Source: Rhizobiaceae bacterium
GTDB taxonomy: Bacteria > Pseudomonadota > Alphaproteobacteria > Rhizobiales > Rhizobiaceae
Direction of reading: 5' to 3'
NCBI GenBank assembly: GCA_017643025.1
Contig: JAEPOG010000005.1
Coordinates: 186,001-250,000 of the forward strand
DNA length: 64,000 nucleotides
Shown here: positions 35,865-50,529 of the stretch, one piece after another
Layout: each line of letters begins with the position of its first letter
Numbering within the stretch: the first letter of the stretch is position 1
The notes under the pieces: generated by a model
What the model saw: only the letters and a program-made list of their open reading frames with translations
Databases searched by the model: none
Told to the model about the DNA's origin: nothing
Translations under genes and position numbers: made by a program

Positions 35865-36458
35865 ATGGCAACTGCCCTGACCGCGCGTCCGCTCATTTCC
35901 ATCGCGCTTCCGGACAACCGCACCGCGCGCCTTGCCGTGCAGGTTCTTCTGGCGCTCGCCGGAACGGCGCTGCTGACGCTTTCCGCCAAGACCAAGGTGG
36001 TGCTCGGGCCGGTCGACATGTCGCTACAGACCCTCGCCATCTTCCTCATCGCCGCCGCTTTCGGCTTCAGGCTGGCTGTCGCCACGCTGCTCCTCTACCT
36101 CGCCCAGGGCGCGATGGGGTGGCCTGTGTTCCAGAGCACACCGGAGAAGGGTATCGGCATCGCATACATGATGGGCACTACCGGTGGTTACCTTGCCGGC
36201 TTCGTCGTGGCCGCCGGCATCGTCGGCTGGGCCGCCGACCGCGGCTGGGACCGCAACATCGTCAAGTTCCTCGGCGCGCTGCTGGTTGCCGAGCTCGCGA
36301 TCATGGGCCTGGGTTATGGCTGGCTGGCGACCATCATCGGCGCCGACAAGGCATGGACCTTCGGCGTGGTGCCTTTCATCGTTCCCGACCTGGTGAAGGT
36401 TGGCATTGCAGCGGCGCTCATGCCTGCGCTTTGGTCGCTCGGCCGGCGTAGCGCCTGA
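35865..36458 (+). CDS. bioY: BioY biotin transporter, substrate-binding subunit
   Basis: 197 residues from the ATG preceded by AAGGAG. Six hydrophobic helices with QTLAIFLIAAAFGFRLAVATLLLYLAQGAMGWPVF and the GTTGGYLAGFVVAA motif are diagnostic for BioY, the S component of ECF-type biotin transporters. The energising BioM/BioN subunits are not adjacent; solitary BioY proteins are common in Rhizobiales and may work alone or with shared modules. A strong hairpin terminator follows 60 bases downstream. Confidence 0.9.
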   Translation: MATALTARPLISIALPDNRTARLAVQVLLALAGTALLTLSAKTKVVLGPVDMSLQTLAIFLIAAAFGFRLAVATLLLYLAQGAMGWPVFQSTPEKGIGIAYMMGTTGGYLAGFVVAAGIVGWAADRGWDRNIVKFLGALLVAELAIMGLGYGWLATIIGADKAWTFGVVPFIVPDLVKVGIAAALMPALWSLGRRSA

Positions 36459-36517
36459 CCTCTTTCCCGGCGCGCGGTTGGCCGTTCGCCGGGCATTCGA
36501 AACAATATTCCGGTGAC

Positions 36518-36560
36518 GCGGCAGGAGCGGGAAACCGCTACCCTGCCGCGCGCCGTTTTT
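36518..36560 (+). terminator. Rho-independent terminator after bioY
   Basis: GCGGCAGG (36518-36525) pairs with CCTGCCGC (36542-36549), enclosing a second stem AGCGG/CCGCT closed by a GAAA tetraloop. A run of five T follows at 36556-36560 after a short GC stretch. It lies 60-100 bases after bioY and more than 100 bases before cysD, so it most simply ends bioY transcription. I considered a riboswitch and saw no known consensus. Confidence 0.6.
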
Positions 36561-36671
36561 GGTGACCCGCGCCTTGAGAGCGCGCATACCCGTTGGTACC
36601 CACGGTCTAGTGATCGCTGATGCGCCCCGCGATGCAGCCAAGCCCGCGGCGGCCAACGGAAATTTCCATCG

Positions 36672-37577
36672 ATGCATGCAAGGCTGTCCCACCTGAATCG
36701 GCTTGAAGCCGAGTCGATCCACATCATGCGCGAGGTGGCAGCGACCTTCGCCAACCCCGTCATGCTCTATTCGGTTGGCAAGGATTCCTCGGTGCTGATG
36801 CATCTGGCGATGAAGGCGTTCTACCCGGCCAAGCCTCCATTTCCGTTCCTTCACGTCGACACGACCTGGAAGTTCCGCGAAATGATCGCGTTCCGCGACC
36901 GTATGGCCGCGGAGAAGGGCATAGACCTCATCGTCCATATCAATCAGGACGGTGTGCGCGACGGGGTAGGGCCGTTCACGCACGGCTCGAACACGCACAC
37001 CCACATCATGAAGACGGTCGCCCTGCGACAGGCGCTCGACAAGGGCCGCTATGACGCAGCCTTCGGCGGCGCACGCCGCGACGAGGAGAAGTCGCGCGCC
37101 AAAGAGCGCATCTTCTCATTCCGTGACGCCAATCACGCTTGGGACCCGAAGAACCAGCGGCCCGAGATGTGGAAGATCTACAACACCCGCGTCGCGCCGG
37201 GAGAGTCGATCCGCGTGTTCCCGCTGTCCAATTGGACCGAGCTCGACATCTGGCAGTACATCCAGCGCGAGCAGATCCCCATAGTCCCGCTTTATTTCGC
37301 CGCGCGCCGGCCGGTGGTGGAGCGCGATGGCATGCTGATCATGGCCGACGACGACCGCATGAAGCTGCTTCCGGGCGAGGTGGTTCAGGAAAAGCTCGTG
37401 CGCTTCCGCACGCTGGGGTGCTACCCGCTCACCGGCGCAATCGAGTCCGAAGCCGATACACTGGACGCCATCATCGAAGAGATGCTGATCGCCCGGACAT
37501 CCGAGCGCCAGGGCCGCCTGATCGACAATGACGAGGCGGGTTCGATGGAGAAGAAGAAGCGCGAGGGCTACTTCTGA
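36672..37577 (+). CDS. cysD: Sulfate adenylyltransferase subunit 2
   Basis: 301 residues. The PP-loop SVGKDSS (about 34-40), [32 protein letters not shown] and the C-terminal EGYF are the complete CysD signature. With CysN it makes adenosine phosphosulfate from sulfate and ATP. The stop overlaps the cysN start (TGATG). No cysH or cysG is upstream; bioY and its terminator are. The operon is therefore limited to sulfate activation and PAP recycling. Confidence 0.95.
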   Translation: MHARLSHLNRLEAESIHIMREVAATFANPVMLYSVGKDSSVLMHLAMKAFYPAKPPFPFLHVDTTWKFREMIAFRDRMAAEKGIDLIVHINQDGVRDGVGPFTHGSNTHTHIMKTVALRQALDKGRYDAAFGGARRDEEKSRAKERIFSFRDANHAWDPKNQRPEMWKIYNTRVAPGESIRVFPLSNWTELDIWQYIQREQIPIVPLYFAARRPVVERDGMLIMADDDRMKLLPGEVVQEKLVRFRTLGCYPLTGAIESEADTLDAIIEEMLIARTSERQGRLIDNDEAGSMEKKKREGYF

Positions 37578-39523
37578 TGCTCCACCGAAACGTTCAGGCA
37601 CAGTTCGTCGACGAGAGCCGGGGCGCGACCGCAGCCGACACGCAGCCGGATATGCCGCAGAAGTCGCTGTTGCGCTTTCTCACCTGCGGTTCAGTCGATG
37701 ACGGCAAGTCGACGCTGATTGGCAGGCTGCTGTTCGACACCAAGTTGATTTTCGAGGATCAGCTTGCGGCATTGGAGCGTGACTCGCGCCGCTTCGGCAC
37801 GACCGGCAAGGAGGTCGATCTCGCGCTGTTGGTGGATGGACTGGAGGCCGAGCGCGAGCAGGGCATCACCATCGACGTCGCCTACCGCTTCTTCGCCACG
37901 GCAAAGCGCAAGTTCATCGTCGCCGACACGCCGGGCCACGAGCAGTACACCCGCAACATGGCGACCGGCGCTTCCACAGCCGACCTTGCTGTCATTCTGG
38001 TCGATGCGCGGCAGGGCATCCTGCCGCAGACAAGGCGCCATGCTTTCATCGCCTCGCTGCTGGGCATTCGCCATGTCGTGCTGGCAGTGAACAAGATCGA
38101 CCTGGTCGGCTATTCGCGCGAGAAGTTCGATGCGATTTCGGCTGAATTCGGCCGGTTCGCTGCCAATCTTGGCTTTTCAACGCTGAAGCCGATCCCGCTT
38201 TCCGCCCGCTACGGCGACAACGTCTCCGCTCGGACGGACAAGCTCGCCTGGTATGACGGTCCGACGCTGATCGAGCATCTGGAGACGATCGAGGTCGAGG
38301 AGGAACGGGCCGATCTGCCGTTCCGGCTGCCGGTCCAGTATGTGAGCAGGCCCAACCTCGATTTCCGTGGCTTCGCAGGCACCATCGCCTCCGGAACCGT
38401 GTCGGTCGGAGACGAGGTCGTTGTCGCCAAATCGGGTCTCAGCGCCAAGGTTGCGCGACTGCTCACGCCCGACGGTGAGGTCGAGGCCGCGCGCGAAGGC
38501 GAGGCAGTCACTGTAGTTCTCGACAGCGAAATCGAGGTTTCGCGCGGCAACATGCTGGTTGCCCCTCAGGCGCGGCCGCATGTCGCCGACCAGTTTGCGG
38601 CCAATCTCGTCTGGTTCGACGCTCAGCCGCTTGCGCCCGGCAGATCGTATATCTTGCGCACCGAAACCGACCAGACCAATGCGACGGTCACCAAACTCGA
38701 CTACGTGGTGGATATCGGGTCATTCGCCAAGGCTCCCGCCGACAAGTTGGAGATGAACGAGATCGGGCTGAGCCACGTCACGACGCAGTGGCCGATCGCC
38801 TTCGATCCCTTTGGGGAAAACCGCACCACCGGTTCCTTCATCCTCATCGACCGTGTCACCAACAGGACCGTCGCAGCCGGCATGATCGACAGCGCTCTCG
38901 GCCGCGCCACCAATGTTCATTGGCAGGCAGTGGACGTGAACAAGGCCGCCCGTTCGGCGCTGAAGAGCCAGGATCCGGCCGTGCTGTGGTTCACCGGGCT
39001 GTCCGGATCGGGCAAGTCGACCATCGCCAATCTGCTGGAGAAAAAGCTCCACGCCGCGGGCCGCCACACCTATCTGCTCGATGGCGACAATGTGCGTCAC
39101 GGCCTGAACCGCGACCTTGGATTTTCCGATGCGGACCGGGTGGAGAACATCCGCCGGGTCGGCGAGGTGGCAAAGCTGATGGTCGATGCCGGCCTGATCG
39201 TAATCGTTTCGTTCATTTCGCCGTTCAGAGCCGACCGCAAGCTCGCGCGCGACATGTTCGAGGGCCGCGAATTCATCGAGGTTTTCGTCGATACGCCGAT
39301 CGACGAGTGCATTCGACGCGATCCCAAGGGCCTGTATGCCAAGGCGCTGAAGGGCGAGATCAGCAACTTCACCGGATTGGATTCGCCCTACGAGGTGCCT
39401 GTGTCGCCGGAAATCCACGTCGAGACTGTGGGGCTGTCGCCGGAGGAAGCGGTCGATCGCCTGATCGAAAAGATCGACCAGCGCCAGTCCTCGGTCGGGT
39501 TTGCCGACGGCGCCGGAATCTGA
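37577..39523 (+). CDS. cysN: Bifunctional sulfate adenylyltransferase subunit 1/APS kinase (NodQ-like)
   Basis: 648 residues. The N-terminal GTPase has P-loop GSVDDGKST (about 38-46), [17 protein letters not shown] and NKIDL; beta-barrel domains follow; the C-terminal ~180 residues are an APS kinase with P-loop GLSGSGKST (about 474-482) and [13 protein letters not shown] hydrolysis drives APS formation with CysD, and the kinase makes PAPS. The fusion is the CysNC/NodQ arrangement used in rhizobia to supply PAPS for sulfotransfer. It is coupled to cysD by a one-base overlap. Confidence 0.95.
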   Translation: MLHRNVQAQFVDESRGATAADTQPDMPQKSLLRFLTCGSVDDGKSTLIGRLLFDTKLIFEDQLAALERDSRRFGTTGKEVDLALLVDGLEAEREQGITIDVAYRFFATAKRKFIVADTPGHEQYTRNMATGASTADLAVILVDARQGILPQTRRHAFIASLLGIRHVVLAVNKIDLVGYSREKFDAISAEFGRFAANLGFSTLKPIPLSARYGDNVSARTDKLAWYDGPTLIEHLETIEVEEERADLPFRLPVQYVSRPNLDFRGFAGTIASGTVSVGDEVVVAKSGLSAKVARLLTPDGEVEAAREGEAVTVVLDSEIEVSRGNMLVAPQARPHVADQFAANLVWFDAQPLAPGRSYILRTETDQTNATVTKLDYVVDIGSFAKAPADKLEMNEIGLSHVTTQWPIAFDPFGENRTTGSFILIDRVTNRTVAAGMIDSALGRATNVHWQAVDVNKAARSALKSQDPAVLWFTGLSGSGKSTIANLLEKKLHAAGRHTYLLDGDNVRHGLNRDLGFSDADRVENIRRVGEVAKLMVDAGLIVIVSFISPFRADRKLARDMFEGREFIEVFVDTPIDECIRRDPKGLYAKALKGEISNFTGLDSPYEVPVSPEIHVETVGLSPEEAVDRLIEKIDQRQSSVGFADGAGI

Positions 39524-39558
39524 CAACTAAGGCAGGAGCCTCGCCTCCGGTTTCGATC

Positions 39559-40371
39559 ATGCCCGCGCAAACTGCCACCGACGATGAACTACTTTCCGCA
39601 CTGAAGCGGATTGCTCTCAAGGCCGGTCGGGCGGCCCATGATCTGTTCATCGCCGGATGCGCCGTCGGCCACAAGACTGACAACACGCCTGTGACCGAGG
39701 CCGACAATGTCGCCGAGGCGATCATCCTCGATGGGCTATCGAAAACGCTTCCCGGGATAACAGTCGTCGCCGAGGAAGCGGTCTCGGCAGGCGGGATGCC
39801 AGTGGAACTCGGCAGCGAGTTCCTGCTGGTCGATCCGCTCGACGGCACGCGCGAATTCGTTGGCGGCAAGGGTGACTTCACCGTCAACATCGCGCTCATA
39901 CGGAATGGCGAACCCGCGCTGGGCGTCGTTTACGCTCCGGTTCGAGGATGGCTGTTTGCAGGCCGCCCCGGCCACGCGGAGAGGGCCGATGTCGATGCTG
40001 CATCCAACGCAAGCGCTGCTCGCGCGATCAAGGTCCGCGTCTGCGGACCCAAGCCGGATGTCGTGGCCAGCCACTCGCATGGCGACCCGGTAACCGACGA
40101 CATCATCGCGAAGCTGAACGCTCGTAGCGTCGTCCTTGTGGGATCGTCGCTGAAATTCTGCTTGATCGCCGCGGGCGAGGCCGACATCTACCCGCGATGC
40201 GGCCGCACCATGCAGTGGGACACGGCGGCCGGCGACGCGGTGCTGAGGGCCGCCGGCGGCATGACGACCACCCTGGACGGAAAGCCGCTTGGCTACGGTC
40301 TGAGGGCTGGCGAAGGCGTTGATCGCTTGGCAAATCCGGCGTTCATTGCGCGGGGTCAGCCCAACTCATAG
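39559..40371 (+). CDS. cysQ: 3'(2'),5'-bisphosphate nucleotidase CysQ
   Basis: 270 residues. DPLDGTREFV is the inositol monophosphatase-family metal motif, with EEAV before it and GRTMQWDTAAGDAVLRAAGG carrying the second WDxxAG motif. CysQ hydrolyses PAP to AMP and so relieves product inhibition after PAPS use. It follows cysNC by 35 bases, completing a PAPS cycle operon. The chosen ATG is the only standard start in the right place, although the nearest GGAG is over 20 bases upstream. It overlaps the convergent kinase gene by 16 bases. Confidence 0.92.
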   Translation: MPAQTATDDELLSALKRIALKAGRAAHDLFIAGCAVGHKTDNTPVTEADNVAEAIILDGLSKTLPGITVVAEEAVSAGGMPVELGSEFLLVDPLDGTREFVGGKGDFTVNIALIRNGEPALGVVYAPVRGWLFAGRPGHAERADVDAASNASAARAIKVRVCGPKPDVVASHSHGDPVTDDIIAKLNARSVVLVGSSLKFCLIAAGEADIYPRCGRTMQWDTAAGDAVLRAAGGMTTTLDGKPLGYGLRAGEGVDRLANPAFIARGQPNS

Positions 40372-41297
40372 CGCCATGGCGGGTTTGCGCCCGGCCGCGA
40401 AACGGTGACGGCGGCAGCGCGGGCCGCCAATTCGAGCGCTGTGCGAACTTCGTCAGTTGATAGCGACCTGATCCTGTCCTTGGTCAGCTGCCCGGCATCG
40501 TGGAATGCCGCCAGCAGTCCAGCGTTGAAAGTGTCGCCCGCGCCGACGGTGTCCGCAACCGAAACCGGGACTGCGGGCACTTCGACACGATTGTTTGCCG
40601 TGTAGGCCACGGCACCGTTTGCTCCGGCGGTCACGACGACTAGCGCCGGCCCGTCGGCGATCCAGCGCTTCGCGATGTCCTCTGCGGTCCCATCTTCGCT
40701 GAACCAGGCAAGGTCCTCGTCGGAAAGTTTGACGATGTCGGCCATGGCGATCATGCGCTTCAGCCGTTCGCGGTGGCCGGCAGGGTCCTTGATGAAGGGA
40801 CCGCGCAGATTGGGGTCGAGCATCGTGACGCGCGTCTGGTGCTCGCGCCGCATAAGTTCCTCATAGGTCGAGCCGCAGGGTTCTGGCACCAGGCTGATGC
40901 AGGAGAAGTGGAGCGCCGAGACATCCGGGCCGAGATCGGGCAGGTCGTCCAGCGTCAGCATTCGCCCGGCCGAGTTCTCATCGTAAAAGATGTAGCTGGC
41001 GTGCCCGCCGTCGAGCTTGACGAAAGCGACCGTCGTCGGGCGATCCGAAAAGCGGACATGTCGCAGGTCGACCTTGCTGGTCTCCAGTGCTGCCTTCAAT
41101 TCTTCGCCGAAGAAATCCGTCGACAGGCCCGAAAAGAATGACGCCGGAGCGCCGAGACGCCCGAGTGCGACAGCCGTATTGAATACCGCACCGCCAACAT
41201 GCGGCGCGAACACCGTTCGCCCGCCCTCGTCGGTGCCGGGCAGCATGTCGATCAGCGCCTCGCCGCAACAAAGGATCAAGCGGATCTCCACTGTCAT
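40356..41297 (-). CDS. PfkB-family sugar kinase, probable fructokinase
   Basis: 313 residues. CCGEALIDML and GGAVFNTAVALGRLG are PfkB signature 1, and DTVGAGDTFNAGLLAAF is signature 2 with the catalytic Asp. Overall it is like bacterial fructokinases (ScrK/FrcK) and the ATP/sugar pockets look intact. The gene is divergent from the glycogen operon, with 106 bases between starts, so a shared regulatory region is possible. Substrate could also be another ketose; fructose is the best guess. Confidence 0.8.
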   Translation of the reverse strand: MTVEIRLILCCGEALIDMLPGTDEGGRTVFAPHVGGAVFNTAVALGRLGAPASFFSGLSTDFFGEELKAALETSKVDLRHVRFSDRPTTVAFVKLDGGHASYIFYDENSAGRMLTLDDLPDLGPDVSALHFSCISLVPEPCGSTYEELMRREHQTRVTMLDPNLRGPFIKDPAGHRERLKRMIAMADIVKLSDEDLAWFSEDGTAEDIAKRWIADGPALVVVTAGANGAVAYTANNRVEVPAVPVSVADTVGAGDTFNAGLLAAFHDAGQLTKDRIRSLSTDEVRTALELAARAAAVTVSRPGANPPWRYELG

Positions 41298-41403
41298 GTG
41301 ACGGTTTGCCGTTCCGCCATGCTCATAGTCGTTTCAAAGCATCCGCCGTTGCGCTATTCAAGCGGTGTGGGAGGAATCGCGTCGTGGACAGGAGATTCTC
41401 GCC

Positions 41404-43884
41404 GTGCCGCTCCAGATGAACGACAACACCGCCCACTCTGAAGAATTCCCTGTGCCCGAACCGGCGATCGCTCCCATCACGGCGGATGAGATTCTCTCCG
41501 CGCTGAGATACCGCGTCGGCAAGAACGAATCGGTAGCGACCGGCTATGACTGGTTGGCCGCCACGACGAAGGTCATCCGCGACCGCCTGATCGACCGCTG
41601 GATCGCATCGACCAAGCGCAGCTATGACCAGGGCGACAAGCGCGTCTATTATCTTTCGCTCGAATTCCTGATCGGTCGACTCTTCCGCGACGCTGTTTCC
41701 AATCTCGGGCTGACCGAGGACATCCGGTCCGCGTTGTCGTCGCTTGGCGTCGATCTTGATGAGATCGCGGCCCTTGAGCCGGATGCCGCACTCGGCAATG
41801 GCGGCCTTGGCAGGCTGGCGGCCTGCTTCATGGAAAGCATGGCGACGCTGGGCATTCCCGCGCACGGCTATGGCATCCGCTATGCGCACGGGCTGTTCCG
41901 GCAGGAGATTTCGGACGGTTGGCAGGTGGAACTGCCCGAAAACTGGCTCGACCACGGCAATCCCTGGGAGTTCGAACGCCGCGAGCGGACGATCGAGATC
42001 GGCTTCGGCGGCGTCGTCGAAATGCAGTCGCACAACAATGGCGACGAGCCGCGCTTTGTCTGGAAACCCCAGGAACGGCTGCTCGCCGTTGCCTACGATA
42101 CGCCTGTCGCCGGTTGGCGGGGGCGGCGCGTCAACACGCTGCGCCTGTGGTCGGCCATGCCGATCGACCCGATCTTGCTCGACAAGTTCAATGCCGGCGA
42201 TCACATCGGCGCCCTGCGCGAGAGCAACCAGGCGGAAGCGCTGGCTCGCGTGCTCTACCCCAACGACTCGACGCCGGCCGGACAGGAGCTGCGGCTGCGC
42301 CAGGAGTATTTCTTCTCGGCCGCGTCCCTGCAGGACATCGTCCACCGCCACTTGCACCAGCATCCGGACCTGAAATCGCTGCCCGACAAGGTGGCGATCC
42401 ACCTGAATGACACGCACCCGGCAGTCTCTGTCGCCGAGCTGATGCGCATCCTCGTCGATGTCCAAGGTTTCGAGTTCGACGAAGCGTGGGACATCACCCA
42501 GCGCACCTTCTGCTATACCAACCATACGCTGCTGCCCGAGGCTCTGGAGAGCTGGCCGGTGCCGCTGTTCGAGCGTCTTCTGCCGCGCCACATGCAGATC
42601 ATCTACGCCATCAACGCCAAGGTGCTGCGCAAGGCGCGCAAGGATGCCGGTATGGACGATGGCGCAATCCGAGCCATTTCACTGATCGACGAGCACGCCG
42701 ACCGCCGCGTCCGCATGGGCAATCTCGCTTTTCTCGGCTCGCGCTCGGTGAATGGCGTATCGGCGCTCCACACCGAGCTCATGAAGACCACGGTCTTCTC
42801 AGACATGCACCGGCTGCATCCAGAGCGCATCAACAACAAGACCAACGGGATCACCCCGCGCCGCTGGCTGATGCAGTGCAATCCCGGGCTGACGCGCGCC
42901 ATCCGCGACGCTATTGGCGACGGATTTCTCGACGACATTGAAAAGCTGCGGGACCTGGAGCCGCTTGCGGCCGACGGGGGCTTCCAGGCAGTATTCGCCG
43001 CCGCCAAGCGCGCCAACAAGGAGCGACTGGCCGCACTTGTGCGCGAGCGCGTCGGGGTCAAGCTCGACCCGGACGCGATGTTCGACATCCAGATCAAGCG
43101 CATCCATGAATACAAGCGCCAGCTTCTGAACCTGATCGAGGCGGTGGCGCTTTACGACCAGATCCGCTCGCATCCGGAACGCGACTGGGTGCCCCGGGTG
43201 AAGCTGTTTTCGGGCAAGGCGGCGCCGAGCTACCATACCGCCAAGCTGATCATCAAACTTGCCAACGACATCGCCCGCACAATCAACAGCGACCCCTCGG
43301 TCGGCGGCCTGCTCAAGGTCGTCTTCGTTCCCAACTACAATGTCAGCCTTGCCGAGATCATGGTGCCGGCCGCCGACCTGTCGGAACAGATTTCGACCGC
43401 CGGCATGGAAGCGTCGGGAACCGGCAACATGAAATTCGCGCTCAATGGCGCCATCACCATCGGTACGCTGGACGGCGCCAACGTCGAAATGCGCGAGCAC
43501 ATCGGCGGAGACAACATGGTGATCTTCGGCCTGACCGCCGAGCAGGTGGCAGCCCGCAGGGCCGAGCGCGCCGACCCGCGTCAGGTGATCGAAGCATCGC
43601 CAGAGCTGTCGCAGGCGTTGTCGGCTATCGCATCGGGCGTGTTCTCGCCGGACGACCGCGACCGCTACAAGGGCCTGATCGACAACATCTACAATTACGA
43701 CTGGTTCATGGTTGCATCCGACTTCGACGCATACACCGAAGCGCAGCGGCGCACCGAGACGATCTGGGAGGATCGCGCGGCGTGGAACCGGATGGCGGTG
43801 CTGAACACGGCGCGCATGGGCTGGTTCTCGTCGGACCGCACGATCCGGCAATATGCCGAGGAAGTCTGGAAGTTGCCCGGGTAG
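41404..43884 (+). CDS. glgP: Glycogen phosphorylase
   Basis: 826 residues from GTG 41404, chosen because GGAG lies 9 bases upstream; ATG 41416, four codons later, is the alternative. [31 protein letters not shown] and [14 protein letters not shown], in which the Lys binds pyridoxal phosphate (about residue 675), are diagnostic. It cleaves alpha-1,4 bonds to glucose-1-phosphate. It is the first gene of the glycogen locus in the order glgP-B-C-A-pgm-glgX known from Agrobacterium and other Rhizobiales. Confidence 0.95.
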   Translation: MPLQMNDNTAHSEEFPVPEPAIAPITADEILSALRYRVGKNESVATGYDWLAATTKVIRDRLIDRWIASTKRSYDQGDKRVYYLSLEFLIGRLFRDAVSNLGLTEDIRSALSSLGVDLDEIAALEPDAALGNGGLGRLAACFMESMATLGIPAHGYGIRYAHGLFRQEISDGWQVELPENWLDHGNPWEFERRERTIEIGFGGVVEMQSHNNGDEPRFVWKPQERLLAVAYDTPVAGWRGRRVNTLRLWSAMPIDPILLDKFNAGDHIGALRESNQAEALARVLYPNDSTPAGQELRLRQEYFFSAASLQDIVHRHLHQHPDLKSLPDKVAIHLNDTHPAVSVAELMRILVDVQGFEFDEAWDITQRTFCYTNHTLLPEALESWPVPLFERLLPRHMQIIYAINAKVLRKARKDAGMDDGAIRAISLIDEHADRRVRMGNLAFLGSRSVNGVSALHTELMKTTVFSDMHRLHPERINNKTNGITPRRWLMQCNPGLTRAIRDAIGDGFLDDIEKLRDLEPLAADGGFQAVFAAAKRANKERLAALVRERVGVKLDPDAMFDIQIKRIHEYKRQLLNLIEAVALYDQIRSHPERDWVPRVKLFSGKAAPSYHTAKLIIKLANDIARTINSDPSVGGLLKVVFVPNYNVSLAEIMVPAADLSEQISTAGMEASGTGNMKFALNGAITIGTLDGANVEMREHIGGDNMVIFGLTAEQVAARRAERADPRQVIEASPELSQALSAIASGVFSPDDRDRYKGLIDNIYNYDWFMVASDFDAYTEAQRRTETIWEDRAAWNRMAVLNTARMGWFSSDRTIRQYAEEVWKLPG

Positions 43885-43946
43885 ATGCCTCGCATGCGGC
43901 ACGGAATGATGGCAGACTGCCTTTCGGGAGCAGCCACATCGTCCGC

Positions 43947-46151
43947 ATGAGAGAAAGCCGGAAATCAACGAAACCCCCGCCACTGACGGCGCAGAGCGAC
44001 GTTGAGGCAATCGTCACCGGACAGCATGGCGACCCCTTCGCGGTCCTGGGCGTCCACGAAGCCGATAAGGGGCTGATCGCCCGCTGTTTCATTCCGCATG
44101 CCGAAGAGGTCGAAGCGTTCACGCTGGCGGGCAAGCCGTGCGGGGCGCTGGAGTGCCGGCACGCTGCTGGGTTCTTCGACGGAAAGCTAGGTGTCCGAAA
44201 GCGCCAGCCGCTGCGCTACCTCGTACGGAATGCGGGCGGCGAATGGAAGGTGACCGACCCTTACAGTTTCGGCCCGGTGCTGGGGCCAATGGACGATTAC
44301 TATATCGGCGAAGGTTCGCATCTCCGGCTTTTCGACAAGCTCGGTGCGCATGTGATCGAGCACGAAGGCGCGGATGGTGTGCATTTCGCTGTCTGGGCTC
44401 CGAATGCGAAACGCGTCTCCGTCGTCGGGGACTTCAACGACTGGGACGGCCGCCGGCACGCGATGCGCAAGCGCGTCGACAACGGCATCTGGGAGATTTT
44501 CGTTCCGGACATCGGCGCTGGTAGACCATACAAGTTCGAGATTGTCGGCCCGAAGGGCGAGCCCGTACCGCTCAAGGCAGACCCTTTCGCCTTTCGCTCC
44601 GAGCTGAGACCTGCCACCGCTTCGGTGACCGAGACGCAGCTGTCGCATGATTGGGGCGATCAAGCGCATCGCGAATTCTGGCGGCAGGCCGACCCGCGCC
44701 GACAGCCGATCTTGATCTACGAGGTTCACGCCGGCTCATGGCAACGGGGCGAGGATGGCGGGTTCCTGTCATGGGACGAACTGGCCGACCGGTTAATCCC
44801 CTACGTCGCCGAGATGGGCTTCACGCATATCGAGTTCCTGCCGATCACAGAGCATCCCTTCGATCCGTCATGGGGCTACCAGACAACCGGGCTCTACGCG
44901 CCATCGGCTCGGTTTGGGGAGCCGGCCGGCTTCGCACGGTTTGTCGACGGCGCGCACCGGGCGGGTATCGGCGTGATCCTCGACTGGGTGCCGGCGCATT
45001 TCCCGACGGATGCGCACGGTCTGGCCCGTTTCGATGGAACGGCGCTCTACGAGCACGAGGACCCGCGCAAGGGTTTCCATCCCGACTGGAACACCGCGAT
45101 CTACAATTTCGGCCGCCGCGAGGTGATGTCTTACCTCGTCAACAATGCGCTGTTCTGGGCGGAGAAATACCATCTCGACGGGCTGCGCGTGGATGCGGTC
45201 GCTTCGATGCTCTACCTCGATTATTCGCGCGCCGAGGGACAATGGATACCGAACGAGAAGGGAGGGCGGGAGAATCTCGAGGCGGTCGAGTTCCTGCGCA
45301 GGATGAATGCCGCTGTCTACGGCGCGCATCCCGGCATCGTGACCATCGCCGAGGAATCCACTTCGTGGCCGAAGGTCTCGCAGCCTGTGCATGAGGGCGG
45401 GTTGGGCTTCGGCTTCAAGTGGAACATGGGCTTCATGCACGACACGCTGAAGTATCTCGCGCGCGAGCCTGTCCACCGCAAGCATCACCACGACGAAATT
45501 ACCTTCGGACTGCTCTACACGTTTTCCGAGAATTTCGTGCTGCCGCTCAGCCATGACGAGGTGGTGCACGGCAAGGGATCGTTGCTGAACAAGATGGCGG
45601 GTGACGACTGGCAGAAATTCGCCACCCTGCGCGCCTACTACGCCTTCATGTGGGGGTACCCCGGCAAGAAGCTGCTGTTCATGGGTCAGGAATTTGCCCA
45701 GCGACGCGAGTGGAGCGAAGCGCGCGCACTCGACTGGCATTTGATGGACGCACCGGCACATGATGGCGTCCGCAAACTGGTTGGCGATCTCAACCGGATC
45801 TATCGGGACAAGCCGGCGCTGCACGCGCGCGATTGCGAACCCGAGGGCTTCGGCTGGCTGATCGTGGACGACAAGGACAATTCGGTATTCGCCTGGCAAC
45901 GCCGCGCGCCTGGGGCGGCTCCGATAGTCGTTGCAAGCAACTTCACGCCGGCGCCGCGCGAGAATTACAGGCTGCCGCTGCCCGCTGAGGGTAAATGGCG
46001 CGAGATCGTCAACACGGACGCCGGGGCTTACGGCGGCTCCGGCAAATGCAATCCAGGGACAATCGAAGCGCGCGAGGAAGGCGGCGGAGTGTCTGCCCAC
46101 GTGACATTGCCGCCGCTTGCGACGATCATGCTCGAATACAAGCCGGAATAG
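43947..46151 (+). CDS. glgB: 1,4-alpha-glucan branching enzyme
   Basis: 734 residues from ATG 43947, matching the usual ~730. An N-terminal CBM48 ([24 protein letters not shown]) precedes the GH13 barrel with the nucleophile Asp in [10 protein letters not shown] (about 413-422), the acid Glu in AEESTSWP (about 466-473) and [11 protein letters not shown]. The extra N1 domain (residues ~15-115) makes it the long two-module type. It creates alpha-1,6 branches. It lies 62 bases after glgP and 18 before glgC. Confidence 0.95.
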   Translation: MRESRKSTKPPPLTAQSDVEAIVTGQHGDPFAVLGVHEADKGLIARCFIPHAEEVEAFTLAGKPCGALECRHAAGFFDGKLGVRKRQPLRYLVRNAGGEWKVTDPYSFGPVLGPMDDYYIGEGSHLRLFDKLGAHVIEHEGADGVHFAVWAPNAKRVSVVGDFNDWDGRRHAMRKRVDNGIWEIFVPDIGAGRPYKFEIVGPKGEPVPLKADPFAFRSELRPATASVTETQLSHDWGDQAHREFWRQADPRRQPILIYEVHAGSWQRGEDGGFLSWDELADRLIPYVAEMGFTHIEFLPITEHPFDPSWGYQTTGLYAPSARFGEPAGFARFVDGAHRAGIGVILDWVPAHFPTDAHGLARFDGTALYEHEDPRKGFHPDWNTAIYNFGRREVMSYLVNNALFWAEKYHLDGLRVDAVASMLYLDYSRAEGQWIPNEKGGRENLEAVEFLRRMNAAVYGAHPGIVTIAEESTSWPKVSQPVHEGGLGFGFKWNMGFMHDTLKYLAREPVHRKHHHDEITFGLLYTFSENFVLPLSHDEVVHGKGSLLNKMAGDDWQKFATLRAYYAFMWGYPGKKLLFMGQEFAQRREWSEARALDWHLMDAPAHDGVRKLVGDLNRIYRDKPALHARDCEPEGFGWLIVDDKDNSVFAWQRRAPGAAPIVVASNFTPAPRENYRLPLPAEGKWREIVNTDAGAYGGSGKCNPGTIEAREEGGGVSAHVTLPPLATIMLEYKPE

Positions 46152-46169
46152 GCAGGGAGGGAAATCGAG

Positions 46170-47426
46170 ATGGAGCAGAGGTCCAGATATTCGCTGTCCC
46201 GCGACACGATGGCGTATGTGCTCGCGGGCGGACGCGGCAGCCGCCTCAAAGAACTGACGGACACGCGCGCCAAGCCGGCTGTCTATTTCGGTGGCAAGAC
46301 CCGCATCATCGATTTCGCCCTGTCCAACGCGCTCAACTCCGGCATCCGGCGCATCGGCGTCGCGACGCAATACAAAGCGCATTCGCTGATCAGGCACCTG
46401 CAGCGCGGCTGGAACTTCTTCCGTCCCGAGCGAAACGAGAGCTTCGACATCCTGCCGGCCAGCCAGCGGGTCTCCGAGACGCAATGGTACGAGGGGACCG
46501 CCGACGCGGTGTACCAGAACATCGACATCATCGAGTCCTACGGCCCCGAATATATGATCATCCTGGCCGGCGATCACATCTACAAGATGGATTACGAGGT
46601 GATGCTGCGCGAGCACGTCGAGTCGGGAGCCGACGTGACCATCGGTTGCCTCGAAGTGCCGCGCATGGAGGCGACGGGCTTCGGCGTGATGCATGTCGAC
46701 AAGTCGAACCGCATTACCGACTTTGTCGAGAAGCCGGCCGATCCGCCGGGCATGCCAGACAAGCCGGATATCGCGCTTGCCTCGATGGGCATCTACGTCT
46801 TCCACACGGCGCTGCTGATGGACCAGCTCCGCCGCGACGCCGAGACCGAGGGCTCCAACCGCGACTTCGGCAAGGACATCGTTCCCTGGCTGGTGAAAAA
46901 CGGCCACGCACAGGCGCACAGCTTTACCCGCTCATGCGTACGATCCAGCTTCGAGGATGAGGCCTATTGGCGCGATGTGGGAACCGTCGACGCCTATTGG
47001 GAGGCCAACATCGACCTCACCGACATCAGGCCCGAACTGGACATCTACGACCGCGAATGGCCGATCTGGACCTATGCCGAGATCAAGCCGCCCGCGAAAT
47101 TCGTGCATGATGAGGAAGGCAGGCGCGGTTCGGCCATCTCGTCGCTGGTAGCCGGTGATTGCATCATTTCCGGCTCGGCACTGCGAAGCAGCCTTCTTTT
47201 CACCGGCGTGCGCGCCAATTCGTTCTCCGCGCTGGACGAGGCCGTGGTTCTTCCTGACTGCCTGATCGGCCGCTATGCGCGACTGAGCAAGGTCGTCATC
47301 GACCGCGGCGTGAAGATACCCGAGGGCCTGGTGGTCGGCGAAGACCCGATTGTCGATGAAAAGCGGTTTCGCCGCAGCGAAAGCGGCGTTTGCCTCATCA
47401 CCCAGGAAATGATCGATCGGCTTTGA
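46170..47426 (+). CDS. glgC: Glucose-1-phosphate adenylyltransferase
   Basis: 418 residues. [27 protein letters not shown] is the nucleotidyltransferase motif with the regulatory-site arginine/lysine pattern, and [17 protein letters not shown] holds the catalytic Asp. The C-terminal part has the left-handed beta-helix repeats ([24 protein letters not shown]). It makes ADP-glucose and is normally the allosteric control point of glycogen synthesis; agrobacterial homologues respond to fructose-6-phosphate and pyruvate. GGGAGGG lies upstream of the ATG. Confidence 0.95.
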   Translation: MEQRSRYSLSRDTMAYVLAGGRGSRLKELTDTRAKPAVYFGGKTRIIDFALSNALNSGIRRIGVATQYKAHSLIRHLQRGWNFFRPERNESFDILPASQRVSETQWYEGTADAVYQNIDIIESYGPEYMIILAGDHIYKMDYEVMLREHVESGADVTIGCLEVPRMEATGFGVMHVDKSNRITDFVEKPADPPGMPDKPDIALASMGIYVFHTALLMDQLRRDAETEGSNRDFGKDIVPWLVKNGHAQAHSFTRSCVRSSFEDEAYWRDVGTVDAYWEANIDLTDIRPELDIYDREWPIWTYAEIKPPAKFVHDEEGRRGSAISSLVAGDCIISGSALRSSLLFTGVRANSFSALDEAVVLPDCLIGRYARLSKVVIDRGVKIPEGLVVGEDPIVDEKRFRRSESGVCLITQEMIDRL

Positions 47427-47445
47427 ACGGGGAACCGGTGCGCGC

Positions 47446-50516
<3,071 letters not shown>

Positions 50517-50529
50517 CCGGGCGAGGGCG

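Noticed and set aside
36459..36671. Riboswitch upstream of cysD
   Set aside because: The hairpin with GAAA loop and T-run looks like a bioY terminator; I saw no SAM-II, SAH, cobalamin or other known consensus, and it ends over 100 bases before cysD.
36672..39523. Symbiotic nodPQ genes
   Set aside because: The fusion is NodQ-like, but no nod gene or nod-box is present, and the order with cysQ fits general sulfate activation, so cys names are safer.
44868..46919. Very long minus-strand open frame (683 codons) opposite glgB/glgC
   Set aside because: It is antisense to two clear enzymes in high-GC DNA, is rich in Arg/His/Val, has no family signature or ribosome site, and is the expected shadow of strong codon bias. 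The same applies to long frames opposite the radical SAM/methyltransferase genes (10052-11554) and the acyl-CoA synthetase (32178-33899).
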